This document shows, piece after piece, positions 1 to 8,887 of a DNA stretch of 64,000 bases; within the stretch, counting starts at the first letter, position 1, and the number at the start of each line of letters is the position of its first letter. Made by a program: the position numbers and the translations under genes. The stretch spans positions 1-64,000 of the forward strand of contig ONFG01000013.1 of assembly GCA_900317025.1 (NCBI GenBank), in the 5' to 3' direction. The stretch is from an uncultured Eubacteriales bacterium. Its GTDB lineage: Bacteria; Bacillota; Clostridia; Oscillospirales; Acutalibacteraceae. The notes beneath the pieces were generated by a model that worked only from the letters and a program-made list of their open reading frames with translations, was not told the DNA's origin and did not search any database.

Positions 1-72
1 CCGATATTTACGCGGAAAAGAGTGAATGTATAATTTTTTACATAATCTAATCACATTAAATGAGCTTTTTTA

Positions 73-101
73 TTGACTATTTGATTTTATAGTGTTACAA
101 T
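73..101 (+). promoter_or_regulatory. Sigma-A type promoter of the GGDEF gene
   Basis: TTGACT (73-78) and TACAAT (96-101) are separated by exactly 17 bp. The leader to the ATG at 264 is about 155 nt and contains a small hairpin near 155-170 (arms AAGCC/GGCTT). The first 70 bases of the window are AT-rich and I see no gene in them. Confidence 0.7.
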
Positions 102-263
102 GATATAGAAAGACAATTTAATGATGGGTAATTGCGATCTTTTATGTAATGATTGAAAGCCTCAAAGCCGCGGTGGCTTACCGTTTCTTGTGCAGGCCGT
201 ATAGTATAGTTCGAGTTTAATATCGTGTTGATAATGTAAGCCGGGAAGCCCAGGAGGGATGGT

Positions 264-3200
264 ATGGATTTTAAAACGTATGTTCAGAGCGTGGTCGCTT
301 CGTATGTCGAAAAAGAGGACAGTAATGTTATTTTTATCAAGCATTACAATACGTTGGACATCACCAAAAAGGAGATACTCGCCGAAGTCGATAAGGTGAG
401 CGATAAGGTGTTCCTTTATCACGAATACGAGATGCACGAGATGCACGGTACCTTTGATCCATTCCTCCTGTGGATACGGCAGTGCTACGACGTCTATTAT
501 AAGGGCAAGATGACAGTTGAATACTTTTTGAGACAGTGCAACGTTTATTCGATGCATATCGAGCCTCTTGCCGGGTATATACGCAACGATGAGTGCTCCA
601 GAAGAGAGGATGTACTGCATTTTGAGATCCAGTATGAGGCCTACAGAATGCAGCAGAATATCATCAGTATCATGGAGTATATCTCCAAGGAACACCACCT
701 TGTGCTTATCCTCTCAAAGTTCCACCTTGCGCCGTACAGCACCATTCGCCTGTTCCGCTATATGATCGACCAGTCGGTCCATATTCACGCGATACTGATG
801 TATAATGACGAGTTCATCATCGCGGATTACAAGAAATCGGTATGGGACGAGCTTTTCAAAGAGGTCGAGAACCAGGATCTCCAGCTTGAGTGGGGCAGCC
901 TCGACAGCGAAAAGACGATGGACGTTCAGGACGACTTCTGGTTTGACAAGAACTCGAAGGAGGAGTATCTCTTAAAGCTGAGGAATATGTACTATACGTT
1001 CTCGCTTCAGGACGCTTACTACTACCTAAACGATATAATGAACCGCTTTGACGAAAAGACTATCTGGCTCAGTAAAGACGAGCATATCTGGCTTTTGCAG
1101 CTCTTTGCGCTGGTAGATATGGACCTTGGTCTTGTGGATTACGCCCTTGTAAACTGCGACAAGCTGACCGATATGCGCTGCCATAAGAGCGATAATAAGC
1201 TTATCCGATACAGATACTACTACAGCTGCGCAAGAGCTAGAATGATAGCGTCTCAGATCAAGCCGGTCGAGGAGTACTGCAAAAAGTGTGTAAGCATCGC
1301 CAACGAGATGGGCGACAGCTTCCTCGCGTATAAGGCGGAGATCGTTCTTTGGGCCGCTTACTGCGGTATCGGGCAGGACATCTTTGAATATAATTTTAAT
1401 CATGAGATAGACCTTAGCTTTGTCGAGAAGGCGAAGACCTACGGCTTTACAAATATCCTCGCGTATCTTTACGTTTTCGGATTTGAAAACGATGAGGAGT
1501 CGATCAACTTGATCGCGGCAGGCAAGAAGGAGCCGTACTACTTTAATTTGGGCATTGAAGCCGGAACGAAGATCGGCAACGACAACTTTCTTATGAACGC
1601 CTACATGAAGAACATCATTCTCTATTCGAGAATGGGTCACCACGGCTTTGTAAGAGAGATGTACAAGAAGAGACTCGCTGTTCTGAGGCGCCCGAACCCG
1701 CTTCGCGAAGCCCATATGCTCGCGGGGCTGGGCTACAACAGCATCATCATGGAGAACTACGAGAAGGCTCACAGCTACCTCATGCAGAGCGTTCTCAATC
1801 TTACCGACCTTGAAAAGCCCGACGACGTTATGAATTCGCTCTACAACCTGGCAATGAGCCATTTCGTTGCGGAGGATTACCGCTCGGCGATAAACGTTAT
1901 AGAGCTGATAATAAAAATGATGAAGGAGATGGGCAGCAGGTCCATCAATGCCTGTAGCACCACAAAGCTTTACGGCCTTATTGCCGCAAGCTGCTATTAT
2001 CAGAGAGAGTATTACAATACATATTACTTTATGAGCAAGATTGAGGTCATCGTCGAGCATATGCTCAAGATCCTTGCGGACGAGGGTGTCTGGGACGAGG
2101 ACTTCCTTATCTATCACCTCGTGAAGGGAATGCTTTACAATTACGAAAACAAGTTCGAGCTTTGCCAGACCGAGTTTGACGAGGTCTACGCGATACTTAA
2201 AAGATCGTCGAGCGCGAGGTTCTTTGCCGTTCCGATCTACGCGATGGAGCAGGCGTCGCTCTACCTAAAGCAGGGCATTAAGGAGAAGGCGGACGCAGCC
2301 ATAGAAGAGGCGATAGCTTACTGCGACCGCGAGGGCTACGAGCGCAAGAAGAGAAGGCTCCAGTATTTCGCGCAGCACGGAGTGCGGCGTACCGACCCGA
2401 TCGTGCATGAGACTGACGCGCTCCCGATAGACCGGATACTCCAGATAGCAAAGCAGGCAGGGACCCAGATCAAGCTTACAAAGCGCGAGAAGGATATCAA
2501 GTTCCTTACTGTTTTGCAGGAGGCGATTAGCCGAGAAAACATGAACGTAGACGATCTCTACGTGAACACCTCGGCGGTCATCAAGAACAGCTACAGCCTA
2601 GACGAGATCGTGATACTCCGCCGCAAGGACGGCAAGCGGGAGCTGATGCACAACAGCGGAAGCAGCGGCTTGTCGGATGAAGAGTTTGACAGTATCTTTG
2701 ATTTCTTCAAGACTTACAAGCAGGCGTTTTTGACAAACAGGGTCGACAAGAACTTCACGCAGTTTCTTCCGGTCATGCAGGCCTTTGACGAAAAAATGAT
2801 AATGTCGATGGTCGGTATACCGATCATCGAGCAGTCCGGCACGGAGAACGTCTTTATCGGCACAGTAAAGATAAAGCGCAGAACGATCAGCGGAAACTCG
2901 ATACTGAGCAGCGAAGACCTTATGATACTGAAATTTGCGTTCAGCCAGTTCTGTGAAATGATGAGACGGATTGATAGCCGCCTTATGATCGAGCAGATGA
3001 ATCAGCAGCTCGAGCAGTCGGCGATCACAGATCATCTTACCGGCATCACCAACAGAAGCGGATTCAGCAAGCAGGCCGAGATCATCTGCTCTCAGAGCAG
3101 CAGCAGCAACAATATTCTGCTTTACCTCGATCTGGACAACTTCAAATATTACAACGATACGTTCGGTCACGAGGTCGGCGACCTTGTTCTTGTGACGTTT

Positions 3201-3557
3201 GCCGAGATTTTCAAGCGCATGACTCAGGGGAAGGGATTGGCCGTAAGATACGGCGGCGACGAATTCATCATCCTGCTTTACAATAAAACCGAGCAGGACG
3301 GCGTTGTGTTTGCCGAGCAGATCTACAACGAGATAAAGGACGGCTTTGTCGAGAGGATCAAAAGAAAGCTCAACATGGAGATAACGATCCCCGACGAGAG
3401 AAAGATCTCCTGCTCTATCGGTATTGCGTCGTTCAAAGGCGGATCGAAGGAGGAGATGGAAACGGCGCTCAACAGAGCCGACCAGATGCTCTATTACGTA
3501 AAGCGTCACGGCAAGTCTAACTACAAGCTTTATGAAAAGGATGAGCAGTCGGCGTAA
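264..3557 (+). CDS. Diguanylate cyclase-like protein: degenerate STAND ATPase, TPR region, GAF-like domain, GGDEF
   Basis: This 1097-residue protein should make cyclic di-GMP through its C-terminal GGDEF domain (about 925-1090), whose YGGDEF signature lies at 996-1001 with the usual DHLTGITNR start. No RxxD inhibitory site precedes the signature, so product inhibition is probably weak. Residues 1-210 follow the layout of a STAND/AAA ATPase, with a beta-strand plus helix near 21-40 and an LVLIL..FH strand near 145-150. The P-loop GKT and Walker B acids are gone, so this part is inferred to be a non-hydrolysing scaffold. Residues about 230-720 are helical TPR-like repeats and about 745-920 are GAF-like. 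There is no membrane segment, so it is cytoplasmic. AGGAGG at 252-257 fixes the start. The next gene downstream, convergent, is also a c-di-GMP family member. Confidence 0.85.
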   Translation: MDFKTYVQSVVASYVEKEDSNVIFIKHYNTLDITKKEILAEVDKVSDKVFLYHEYEMHEMHGTFDPFLLWIRQCYDVYYKGKMTVEYFLRQCNVYSMHIEPLAGYIRNDECSRREDVLHFEIQYEAYRMQQNIISIMEYISKEHHLVLILSKFHLAPYSTIRLFRYMIDQSVHIHAILMYNDEFIIADYKKSVWDELFKEVENQDLQLEWGSLDSEKTMDVQDDFWFDKNSKEEYLLKLRNMYYTFSLQDAYYYLNDIMNRFDEKTIWLSKDEHIWLLQLFALVDMDLGLVDYALVNCDKLTDMRCHKSDNKLIRYRYYYSCARARMIASQIKPVEEYCKKCVSIANEMGDSFLAYKAEIVLWAAYCGIGQDIFEYNFNHEIDLSFVEKAKTYGFTNILAYLYVFGFENDEESINLIAAGKKEPYYFNLGIEAGTKIGNDNFLMNAYMKNIILYSRMGHHGFVREMYKKRLAVLRRPNPLREAHMLAGLGYNSIIMENYEKAHSYLMQSVLNLTDLEKPDDVMNSLYNLAMSHFVAEDYRSAINVIELIIKMMKEMGSRSINACSTTKLYGLIAASCYYQREYYNTYYFMSKIEVIVEHMLKILADEGVWDEDFLIYHLVKGMLYNYENKFELCQTEFDEVYAILKRSSSARFFAVPIYAMEQASLYLKQGIKEKADAAIEEAIAYCDREGYERKKRRLQYFAQHGVRRTDPIVHETDALPIDRILQIAKQAGTQIKLTKREKDIKFLTVLQEAISRENMNVDDLYVNTSAVIKNSYSLDEIVILRRKDGKRELMHNSGSSGLSDEEFDSIFDFFKTYKQAFLTNRVDKNFTQFLPVMQAFDEKMIMSMVGIPIIEQSGTENVFIGTVKIKRRTISGNSILSSEDLMILKFAFSQFCEMMRRIDSRLMIEQMNQQLEQSAITDHLTGITNRSGFSKQAEIICSQSSSSNNILLYLDLDNFKYYNDTFGHEVGDLVLVTFAEIFKRMTQGKGLAVRYGGDEFIILLYNKTEQDGVVFAEQIYNEIKDGFVERIKRKLNMEITIPDERKISCSIGIASFKGGSKEEMETALNRADQMLYYVKRHGKSNYKLYEKDEQSA

Positions 3558-3596
3558 AGCGCGGAGTTCATCAAAAGTGGATACGATAAAATGAAA

Positions 3597-3623
3597 GGGC
3601 AGGAGCGATAAAAGCTCCTGCCC
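3597..3623. terminator. Bidirectional terminator between the convergent GGDEF and EAL-tail genes
   Basis: A perfect 10-bp inverted repeat has arms GGGCAGGAGC (3597-3606) and GCTCCTGCCC (3614-3623) with a 7-nt loop. It lies between two convergent stop codons. Confidence 0.75.
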
Positions 3624-3637
3624 CTTGGTTGGTTTAT

Positions 3638-4555
3638 TTAGCTTGCGTTTGTGCGCGCAAAGGCGAACTCTTCAAACTCTTCCTTCGGCATGGGCTTTGC
3701 GAAGAAGTAGCCCTGGAAGAGCTTGCAGCCCACGTTGGAAAGCTGAGAGTACTGATGCTGAGTCTCTACGCCCTCGGTAAGCGAGACGATATCAAGCTCG
3801 TCGGAAAGCTTGATGATGTTTCTGATGATCGTCTGAGCCTTATCGCTGTTGTCGGAATCCGAAAGCATTCTGTCCAGCAGCCGAAGCGGGCGGTAGTGAA
3901 GCGAGAAGAAAAAGACCAGCAAGCCGAAAACCCCGAAGCCGATCATCGAACGATCAACGGGCGTTCGCGAGAATATGTAAAACGTCTCCCAGATCGCTAC
4001 AAGTACCATTGAAACAAGGATAACGGAGTATCGCTCATGGTATATCCTGGCGGCCTTTTTCGTGCCGATGATAAAGATCAGTACAACGCTGCAAAATACG
4101 GCGTAGTCGACGATGCGATGCAGCGTCTGACCAAAATAGGGGATAAGCCTGTAGTACGGATTCTCCTGTACCTCGACCGTCTCGATGTTGAAGGCGTGGC
4201 CGAATACCGGATTGAAGAGGAGCTGTATCGTGTCGGCGACCGGAAGGATATACATGAAGGTTGGGACCTTTTGCCCGTTTCCTGTGCCGTAGAAGTATTT
4301 CGCCGCGAACTTCATAAGCGCCATCATAACGAGGTTCATTCCGATGAAATAAATGTAATACCCGACAAGAGCGCTCTCCCTGACGGTTGAGCCGATAATT
4401 ATGAGATTGCCGATCATGGGCGGTATAAGGGCGATATCAAGCAGCCCTACCGCTTTGCCTATTGATTTTTGCGATCTGAAGCTTTTTACGGAGCAAAAAA
4501 TGAGCGCCGCAATAAGTATCGAAAAAACTACGGAAAATCCGATCCTTATATTCAT
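3638..4555 (-). CDS. Seven-helix membrane protein joined to the last ~80 residues of an EAL domain (internal deletion)
   Basis: Residues 1-225 form a seven-helix-type membrane region like those at the N-terminus of clostridial GGDEF/EAL sensors. At about residue 226 the sequence jumps directly into the end of an EAL phosphodiesterase domain: LLDRM (226-230), the TEGVET block (260-265) and the GC..FQGYFFAKPMP end. The ExL motif, the DDFGTG loop and most metal and c-di-GMP ligands are missing, as is any GGDEF domain, so no catalysis is expected. The frame is open throughout, which points to one clean in-frame deletion. AGGTGAT precedes the start. It may be a relic, or a membrane decoy that still dimerises. 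The parent architecture is inferred from family knowledge. Confidence 0.8.
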   Translation of the reverse strand: MNIRIGFSVVFSILIAALIFCSVKSFRSQKSIGKAVGLLDIALIPPMIGNLIIIGSTVRESALVGYYIYFIGMNLVMMALMKFAAKYFYGTGNGQKVPTFMYILPVADTIQLLFNPVFGHAFNIETVEVQENPYYRLIPYFGQTLHRIVDYAVFCSVVLIFIIGTKKAARIYHERYSVILVSMVLVAIWETFYIFSRTPVDRSMIGFGVFGLLVFFFSLHYRPLRLLDRMLSDSDNSDKAQTIIRNIIKLSDELDIVSLTEGVETQHQYSQLSNVGCKLFQGYFFAKPMPKEEFEEFAFARTNAS

Positions 4556-4736
4556 TTGACATCACCTACCTGCTTTAAGGAAGAAAACCGGGTATGTGTA
4601 TGATCTCTGCCCGGACAGCGCTGCTGTCGCGAAAGAGATGTCAAAAAGAAGGCTGAGTTTGGTTTTTCGGTAAAAAAGTTTGCATATGTAACAAAGACGA
4701 CAGCAAAATGTGGATTCTAATTCAACCTTTTTAATG

Positions 4737-4765
4737 ATAATACCATATTATGGTCGCGTAGTCAA
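4737..4765 (-). promoter_or_regulatory. Promoter of the EAL-tail membrane gene
   Basis: On the minus strand TTGACT (4760-4765) and TATTAT (4737-4742) are 17 bp apart. The rest of the 320-base gap 4556-4876 shows no gene, only an AT-rich stretch. Confidence 0.65.
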
Positions 4766-4876
4766 TTGGTTAATGAGAATATTATTTTGCAAATCTACAA
4801 ATTTTATGGGGAATAAACGCATAGGTGTGTAACTCCGCAGGGAAGCCCTCGGCGCGGAGTGCTAAGGAAAAGTAAT

Positions 4877-5641
4877 ATGGAGCTTAGAAAAACCTTTAAT
4901 GAAGACGAATATAATTACGATAAGGCGCGCCCCGGCTATCCGGAGGAATTGTTTGACGATATTTTCAGGTACAGCGGCGTGTCAAAGGGCAGCAGCGTTC
5001 TGGAGATCGGCATAGGAACGGGGCAGGCAACGCTGCCTTTTCTGAAAGCGGGCTGCCGCGTGAGCGCGGTGGAGCTTGGCGACAGGCTCGCCGAGTATTG
5101 CAGGAGAAAGTTTTCCTCATACAAAAACTTTGATGTTGAAAACTCCGACTTCATGGAAGCCGCGCTTATAAACGCGCCCTTTGACCTGATCTACAGTGCG
5201 ACGGCTTTTCATTGGTTACCGAAGGAAAGCGGCTGCGCTAAAGTGAGGTCGCTGCTAAAGCCGGGCGGCGCCGCGGCGCTTTTCTGGAATCACCCGTTTG
5301 TCGGGAACGAAAACGACGAGACGAACCGCGCAAGCATGGCGGTATATAAAAAGCACCGTCCCGGCGACAAAACGCCGGTCGCCTTCGATGAGTTCGTGTG
5401 CGGGGAGATGGTGCGGGAGCTGAAGCTTTACGGGTTTACCGATATTGAAGCGAAGATCTACCGCAGAGTGCGCACTCTTTCAAGCGCGCAGTATGTCGAT
5501 CTCATAAGAACATATTCCGACCATAACGCGCTGCCCGCAGAAGTGAAGAACGCATTTGAAAATGATATGAAGGCTGCCGTTGACAGCGTGGGAGGAAGCA
5601 TAAACATTTACGATACGATTGACTTGTATCTCGCAAGATGA
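4877..5641 (+). CDS. Class I SAM-dependent methyltransferase
   Basis: This is a 254-residue cytosolic methyltransferase of the UbiE/trans-aconitate-like group. The glycine-rich SAM loop reads VLEIGIGTGQAT near residues 43-54, an acidic strand end AVELGD follows, and the motif IYSATAFHWL typical of this subgroup is present around residue 108. The substrate cannot be read from the sequence. An upstream in-frame GTG (4859) would add six residues, but the ATG at 4877 has the AAGGAAAAG ribosome site and matches family starts. It stands alone and ends in a shared terminator. Confidence 0.8.
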   Translation: MELRKTFNEDEYNYDKARPGYPEELFDDIFRYSGVSKGSSVLEIGIGTGQATLPFLKAGCRVSAVELGDRLAEYCRRKFSSYKNFDVENSDFMEAALINAPFDLIYSATAFHWLPKESGCAKVRSLLKPGGAAALFWNHPFVGNENDETNRASMAVYKKHRPGDKTPVAFDEFVCGEMVRELKLYGFTDIEAKIYRRVRTLSSAQYVDLIRTYSDHNALPAEVKNAFENDMKAAVDSVGGSINIYDTIDLYLAR

Positions 5642-5648
5642 AAAAACA

Positions 5649-5670
5649 CCCTCGGGCATATACCCGAGGG
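5649..5670. terminator. Bidirectional terminator
   Basis: CCCTCGGG (5649-5656) pairs with CCCGAGGG (5663-5670), flanked by an A run on the left and a T run on the right. It can serve both the methyltransferase and the convergent lipoprotein gene. Confidence 0.8.
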
Positions 5671-5687
5671 CATTTTTTAAGAAGAGA

Positions 5688-6944
5688 TCATTCTTCCGAT
5701 GCTGCTGTTTCGTATGCGTCCTGAACGAAGTGCGCTTTGTCGTCGGAGAGACCGTCGATAACTGCCTTCAGATCGGTGAACTGCTGCTCGGTGCAGTGGA
5801 CTTTGATGACCTTTATAGCCGAGGTGCGCGCCATCCAGTTTGCGTTTTCGTCCTTTATGATGTCGCTCATCGTATTGTAGAGATCCTCGGTATCGAAGTA
5901 GGTTGCCTTAGCTTTCCAGTCGTCATACTTTGTGTCCGCTTTGCTGGAGAGAAGGCTTACCGCCGACCAGTACGGTCTGTCGTCAGTTCTTGGGGTCGCT
6001 TTGTAGTAGTCCATGGAAGCCTTGTAGGCCTTTTCACTCGTCTGCTCGTGGAACGGGTAGTCATACCAAAGGGTCAAAAGACCGTCGAGGCAGCCTCTTT
6101 GTACCGAGGTTGGCGTGGACTCGTCGTTGAGTACCTCAACGAGCGGGTCGATGACCTTTTCGTCGCCGAGCTTTCCGGCACGCTGGCAAGCCTCAGCCCT
6201 TACGGTCTCGTTCTCGTCGTTCATCATACCGATGATTTTGTCGACCGTACCGTCGACTCCCTGGGACCATGTGTTGCCGATAGCGATGGCAGCTCTGAAG
6301 CGAAGCTTCGGGTTCTCGCTGTCCGCCATGCGGAAGGCGAATTCGGCGATAGAGGGATCCTTTTTAAGCTCGTTGCTCAAAGCGTCGATCGCGCAGTAGA
6401 GAACGTAATTATCCTCCTCTGTTTTGAGAAGTTCCTTTGCAAGCTCGAGATTGTTGTCTGAAACGCCGAAGAGCGACGACATCATAGAGAGACCGTAGCC
6501 TCTTACCTGCGGGTATTCACTGGCGAGAAGGTCGCCGATATAATCGCCGGAGTCAGGTCTTGCGCTGTACTCGATACCCTTGAGCGCCTCGTCGGTGATG
6601 TTCTCTGCAAGACCCATGTAGTTGACCTGCTCCTCGTCGTCGACGATATCGACAAAGCGGTAGGTCATGATAAGATCCTTGTACTCGTCCGCGGTAACGC
6701 TGCTGATGTCCTTGATCCGAGCAAGGAGATCCTCTGACGTCATGGTGTCGTACTTCTCCTTTGTAAGCCCGTTTTCGTCGGCTGCTTCGGAAGAAGCCTC
6801 TTCACCGGACTGCCCGGAGCTGTCGGCTGCCGAGGATGTCTCCGCTTGACTTGCCGGTTCGCTTCCTGCGCCGGAGCCGCTGCTGCAGGCTGCCATGGCA
6901 AGGAGCATCGATACCGCGATGATCGCTGCTGTGATTCTTTTCAT
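5688..6944 (-). CDS. HEAT-repeat lipoprotein
   Basis: This is a 418-residue exported lipoprotein. A signal peptide ends in the lipobox LLAMAAC, so Cys20 should be lipidated and the protein anchored on the outer face of the membrane. A Ser/Glu/Ala-rich linker (about 21-58) follows. The rest is helical, with HEAT-like units such as NPKLRFRAAIAIGN, ENETVRAEACQRAGKLG and VIDPLVEVLNDEST. HEAT arrays bind other proteins, but no partner is evident. GAGGAAA precedes the ATG. A promoter overlaps the end of the upstream PPK2 gene, so the two genes may be transcribed both separately and together. Confidence 0.8.
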   Translation of the reverse strand: MKRITAAIIAVSMLLAMAACSSGSGAGSEPASQAETSSAADSSGQSGEEASSEAADENGLTKEKYDTMTSEDLLARIKDISSVTADEYKDLIMTYRFVDIVDDEEQVNYMGLAENITDEALKGIEYSARPDSGDYIGDLLASEYPQVRGYGLSMMSSLFGVSDNNLELAKELLKTEEDNYVLYCAIDALSNELKKDPSIAEFAFRMADSENPKLRFRAAIAIGNTWSQGVDGTVDKIIGMMNDENETVRAEACQRAGKLGDEKVIDPLVEVLNDESTPTSVQRGCLDGLLTLWYDYPFHEQTSEKAYKASMDYYKATPRTDDRPYWSAVSLLSSKADTKYDDWKAKATYFDTEDLYNTMSDIIKDENANWMARTSAIKVIKVHCTEQQFTDLKAVIDGLSDDKAHFVQDAYETAASEE

Positions 6945-7010
6945 TATATTTCCTCACTTATTCCTTTTTCGGAGTTTTAATGGATAAAACATCAAATATG
7001 CTGCACATTA

Positions 7011-7040
7011 AGTGTATCATAACGCATAAGTGTTTGTCAA
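7011..7040 (-). promoter_or_regulatory. Candidate promoter of the HEAT lipoprotein gene
   Basis: A perfect TTGACA (7035-7040, minus strand) overlaps the stop codon of the upstream gene. An 18-bp spacer leads to TACACT (7011-7016), a weaker -10. Confidence 0.45.
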
Positions 7041-8527
7041 TCCATCATGCGGCGGAAATGCTCGTCACAGGCTTTTTCCAGAGCCTTTACGATGATGCGC
7101 AGCGTTTTGATGCGGGCGTACTTTTTGTCGTTCGATTCGATGATATACCAGGGCGCGTTTTTTGTGCTCGTTTTTTGCAGCATCTCGTTTACCGCTACTT
7201 CATACTGATCCCATTTCTCGCGGTTGCGCCAGTCCTCGTCGGTTATCTTCCACTGCTTTTCGGGCGTGTTCTCGCGCAGCGTGAAGCGCTCGAGCTGCGT
7301 ATCCTGGTCGATGTGGATCCAGAATTTCAGCACGACTGCGCCCCAGTCGGTAAGCATTCGCTCAAACTCGTTGATCTCGTTGTAGGCGCGTTTCCAGTCT
7401 TTTTCGGAACAGAAGCCCTCCAGCCGCTCTACCATAACGCGCCCGTACCAGGTGCGGTCGAAGATGCATATATGACCGGTGCGGGGCAGGCGCGTCCAGA
7501 AGCGCCACAAAAACTGGCGGCGCAGCTCGTGAGGCAGCGGCGAAGCGATCGGGTGAACGTCGAAGCCTCTCGGATCGAGAGGATAAGCCACTCGGCGGAT
7601 ATTGCCGCCCTTTCCGGCGGCGTCCCAACCCTCATAGCAGAGGATAACGGGGATTTTCTTGCGGTAGATTATGTTGTGAAGGTCGCTGAGCCTTGTCTGG
7701 AGCTTTTTAAGCTCTTTTTTGTACTCCTCGTCGTCGAGCGTGGGCGAGAGGTCTACGTCCGCAAGCTTTGGCATCTCTTTGAGAGGGAAGTCCTCTTCGT
7801 AAGGCTCGCCGGTGTAGCGCCCCGATTCAAGGCCGCTGTCGATCCTGCGAACGAGCAGCTGCATGGCATTCCTGACGGCTGTCTTGCGGCGGCTGCCGTC
7901 AAGAACGTGCCAGGCGACGATATCGTCGGTGTTGTCCATGAATTCGTCGTAAGCTTCCATGAAGCGCTTATATTCTTTATATTGCCACAGGTCTTCGCGG
8001 GTGACGCGCCACTCCGTTTCGGGGGCTTCGGCGAGCGCCTGCAGGCGGGAGAGCTGCTCGTCTCTGTCAATGTGCAGGAATATTTTAAGGATCAGGTAAC
8101 CGGAGTTGCGAAGCTGCCGCTCAAACTCGTTTACCTGCCTCACGCGGCTGCGGTACTCCGTTTTGGTTATCTCGTGGCGCAGATACTTGCGCACTGCGTT
8201 TTCCATCCAACCGGAGTCGAGAAACGTGCTCTTTCCCTGCTCGGGGATAGCGTTCATATACGGGTACAAAAACGGGTAGCGGCAGTCTGCCTCTGGCGTT
8301 ACGACGTGGGAGACGACATTGTAGAACCTCGGGTCGATCTCGCAGATAAGCTCCTTTATTAGGCTGCCCTTTCCGGCAGCAGCCCAGCCCTCGATCAAGA
8401 CGATAACGGGCAGCCCGGCGTCGCGCAGAAGCTGCTGCTGCCCGAGCAGCTTTTCGCGAAGTGCTTTCAGCTCCGTATTAAGAGCCTCTTTGTCTTCTCT
8501 TTTGTTCTTCTCAAAATCCTTCAGCAT
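7037..8527 (-). CDS. pap: Polyphosphate:AMP phosphotransferase (two-domain PPK2)
   Basis: This 496-residue cytosolic kinase is predicted to transfer phosphate from polyphosphate to AMP, giving ADP. It has two fused PPK2 domains, the layout of class II PPK2 (PAP). The N-domain P-loop EGWAAAGKGS is at 46-55 and the C-domain P-loop EGWDAAGKGG is at 299-308. The C-domain keeps the FDRTWYGRVMVER block (356-368), while the N-domain has FLDSGWMENA in its place. The C-domain is therefore inferred to be the catalytic one. AAAGGAGG lies ahead of the ATG. No polyphosphate kinase 1 or exopolyphosphatase gene is nearby. Confidence 0.9.
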   Translation of the reverse strand: MLKDFEKNKREDKEALNTELKALREKLLGQQQLLRDAGLPVIVLIEGWAAAGKGSLIKELICEIDPRFYNVVSHVVTPEADCRYPFLYPYMNAIPEQGKSTFLDSGWMENAVRKYLRHEITKTEYRSRVRQVNEFERQLRNSGYLILKIFLHIDRDEQLSRLQALAEAPETEWRVTREDLWQYKEYKRFMEAYDEFMDNTDDIVAWHVLDGSRRKTAVRNAMQLLVRRIDSGLESGRYTGEPYEEDFPLKEMPKLADVDLSPTLDDEEYKKELKKLQTRLSDLHNIIYRKKIPVILCYEGWDAAGKGGNIRRVAYPLDPRGFDVHPIASPLPHELRRQFLWRFWTRLPRTGHICIFDRTWYGRVMVERLEGFCSEKDWKRAYNEINEFERMLTDWGAVVLKFWIHIDQDTQLERFTLRENTPEKQWKITDEDWRNREKWDQYEVAVNEMLQKTSTKNAPWYIIESNDKKYARIKTLRIIVKALEKACDEHFRRMMD

Positions 8528-8584
8528 AAGCCCAAGCCTCCTTTTGTTATGCGTTTTGATGAGCGGACATATTTACTTATACTA

Positions 8585-8613
8585 ATCTTATCGTATTATA
8601 TCGTATTTGTCAA
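8585..8613 (-). promoter_or_regulatory. Promoter of pap
   Basis: Minus-strand TTGACA (8608-8613) and TAAGAT (8585-8590) have a 17-bp spacer. The surrounding 8528-8887 gap is AT-rich, divergent and without a gene. Confidence 0.7.
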
Positions 8614-8791
8614 CAATTATGTGATTTTTAGTTAAAATCTTATAAACAAATCTTACAAATAACTGCGTTTTTAACAATGAAAAACATTGCTCCGCTTGTA
8701 ATGTTGTGTTTGGCTTTTACTGGTATTGTATTCTTCGGAGCTGAGTTTTTTATATATGATGTTAGGATTATACACAAAAATAAAAAAGCTC

Positions 8792-8820
8792 TTGTTTGAA
8801 AAAAGTACATATGTTATAAT
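8792..8820 (+). promoter_or_regulatory. Promoter of the GlpA-like operon
   Basis: TTGTTT (8792-8797), a 17-bp spacer and a perfect TATAAT (8815-8820) lie about 67 bases before the first ATG. Confidence 0.65.
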
Positions 8821-8887
8821 GAAAGCATGAAGAGTCTTATGCTGTGAGCGGCAGAAAGACAGATATATCAAAGACAGGAGGAATTAC

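Noticed and set aside
100..263. A c-di-GMP riboswitch in the leader of the GGDEF gene
   Set aside because: A CAAAGCC-CGG piece resembles part of the GEMM-I motif, but the required upstream GGCAAACC block and the other conserved stem are missing.
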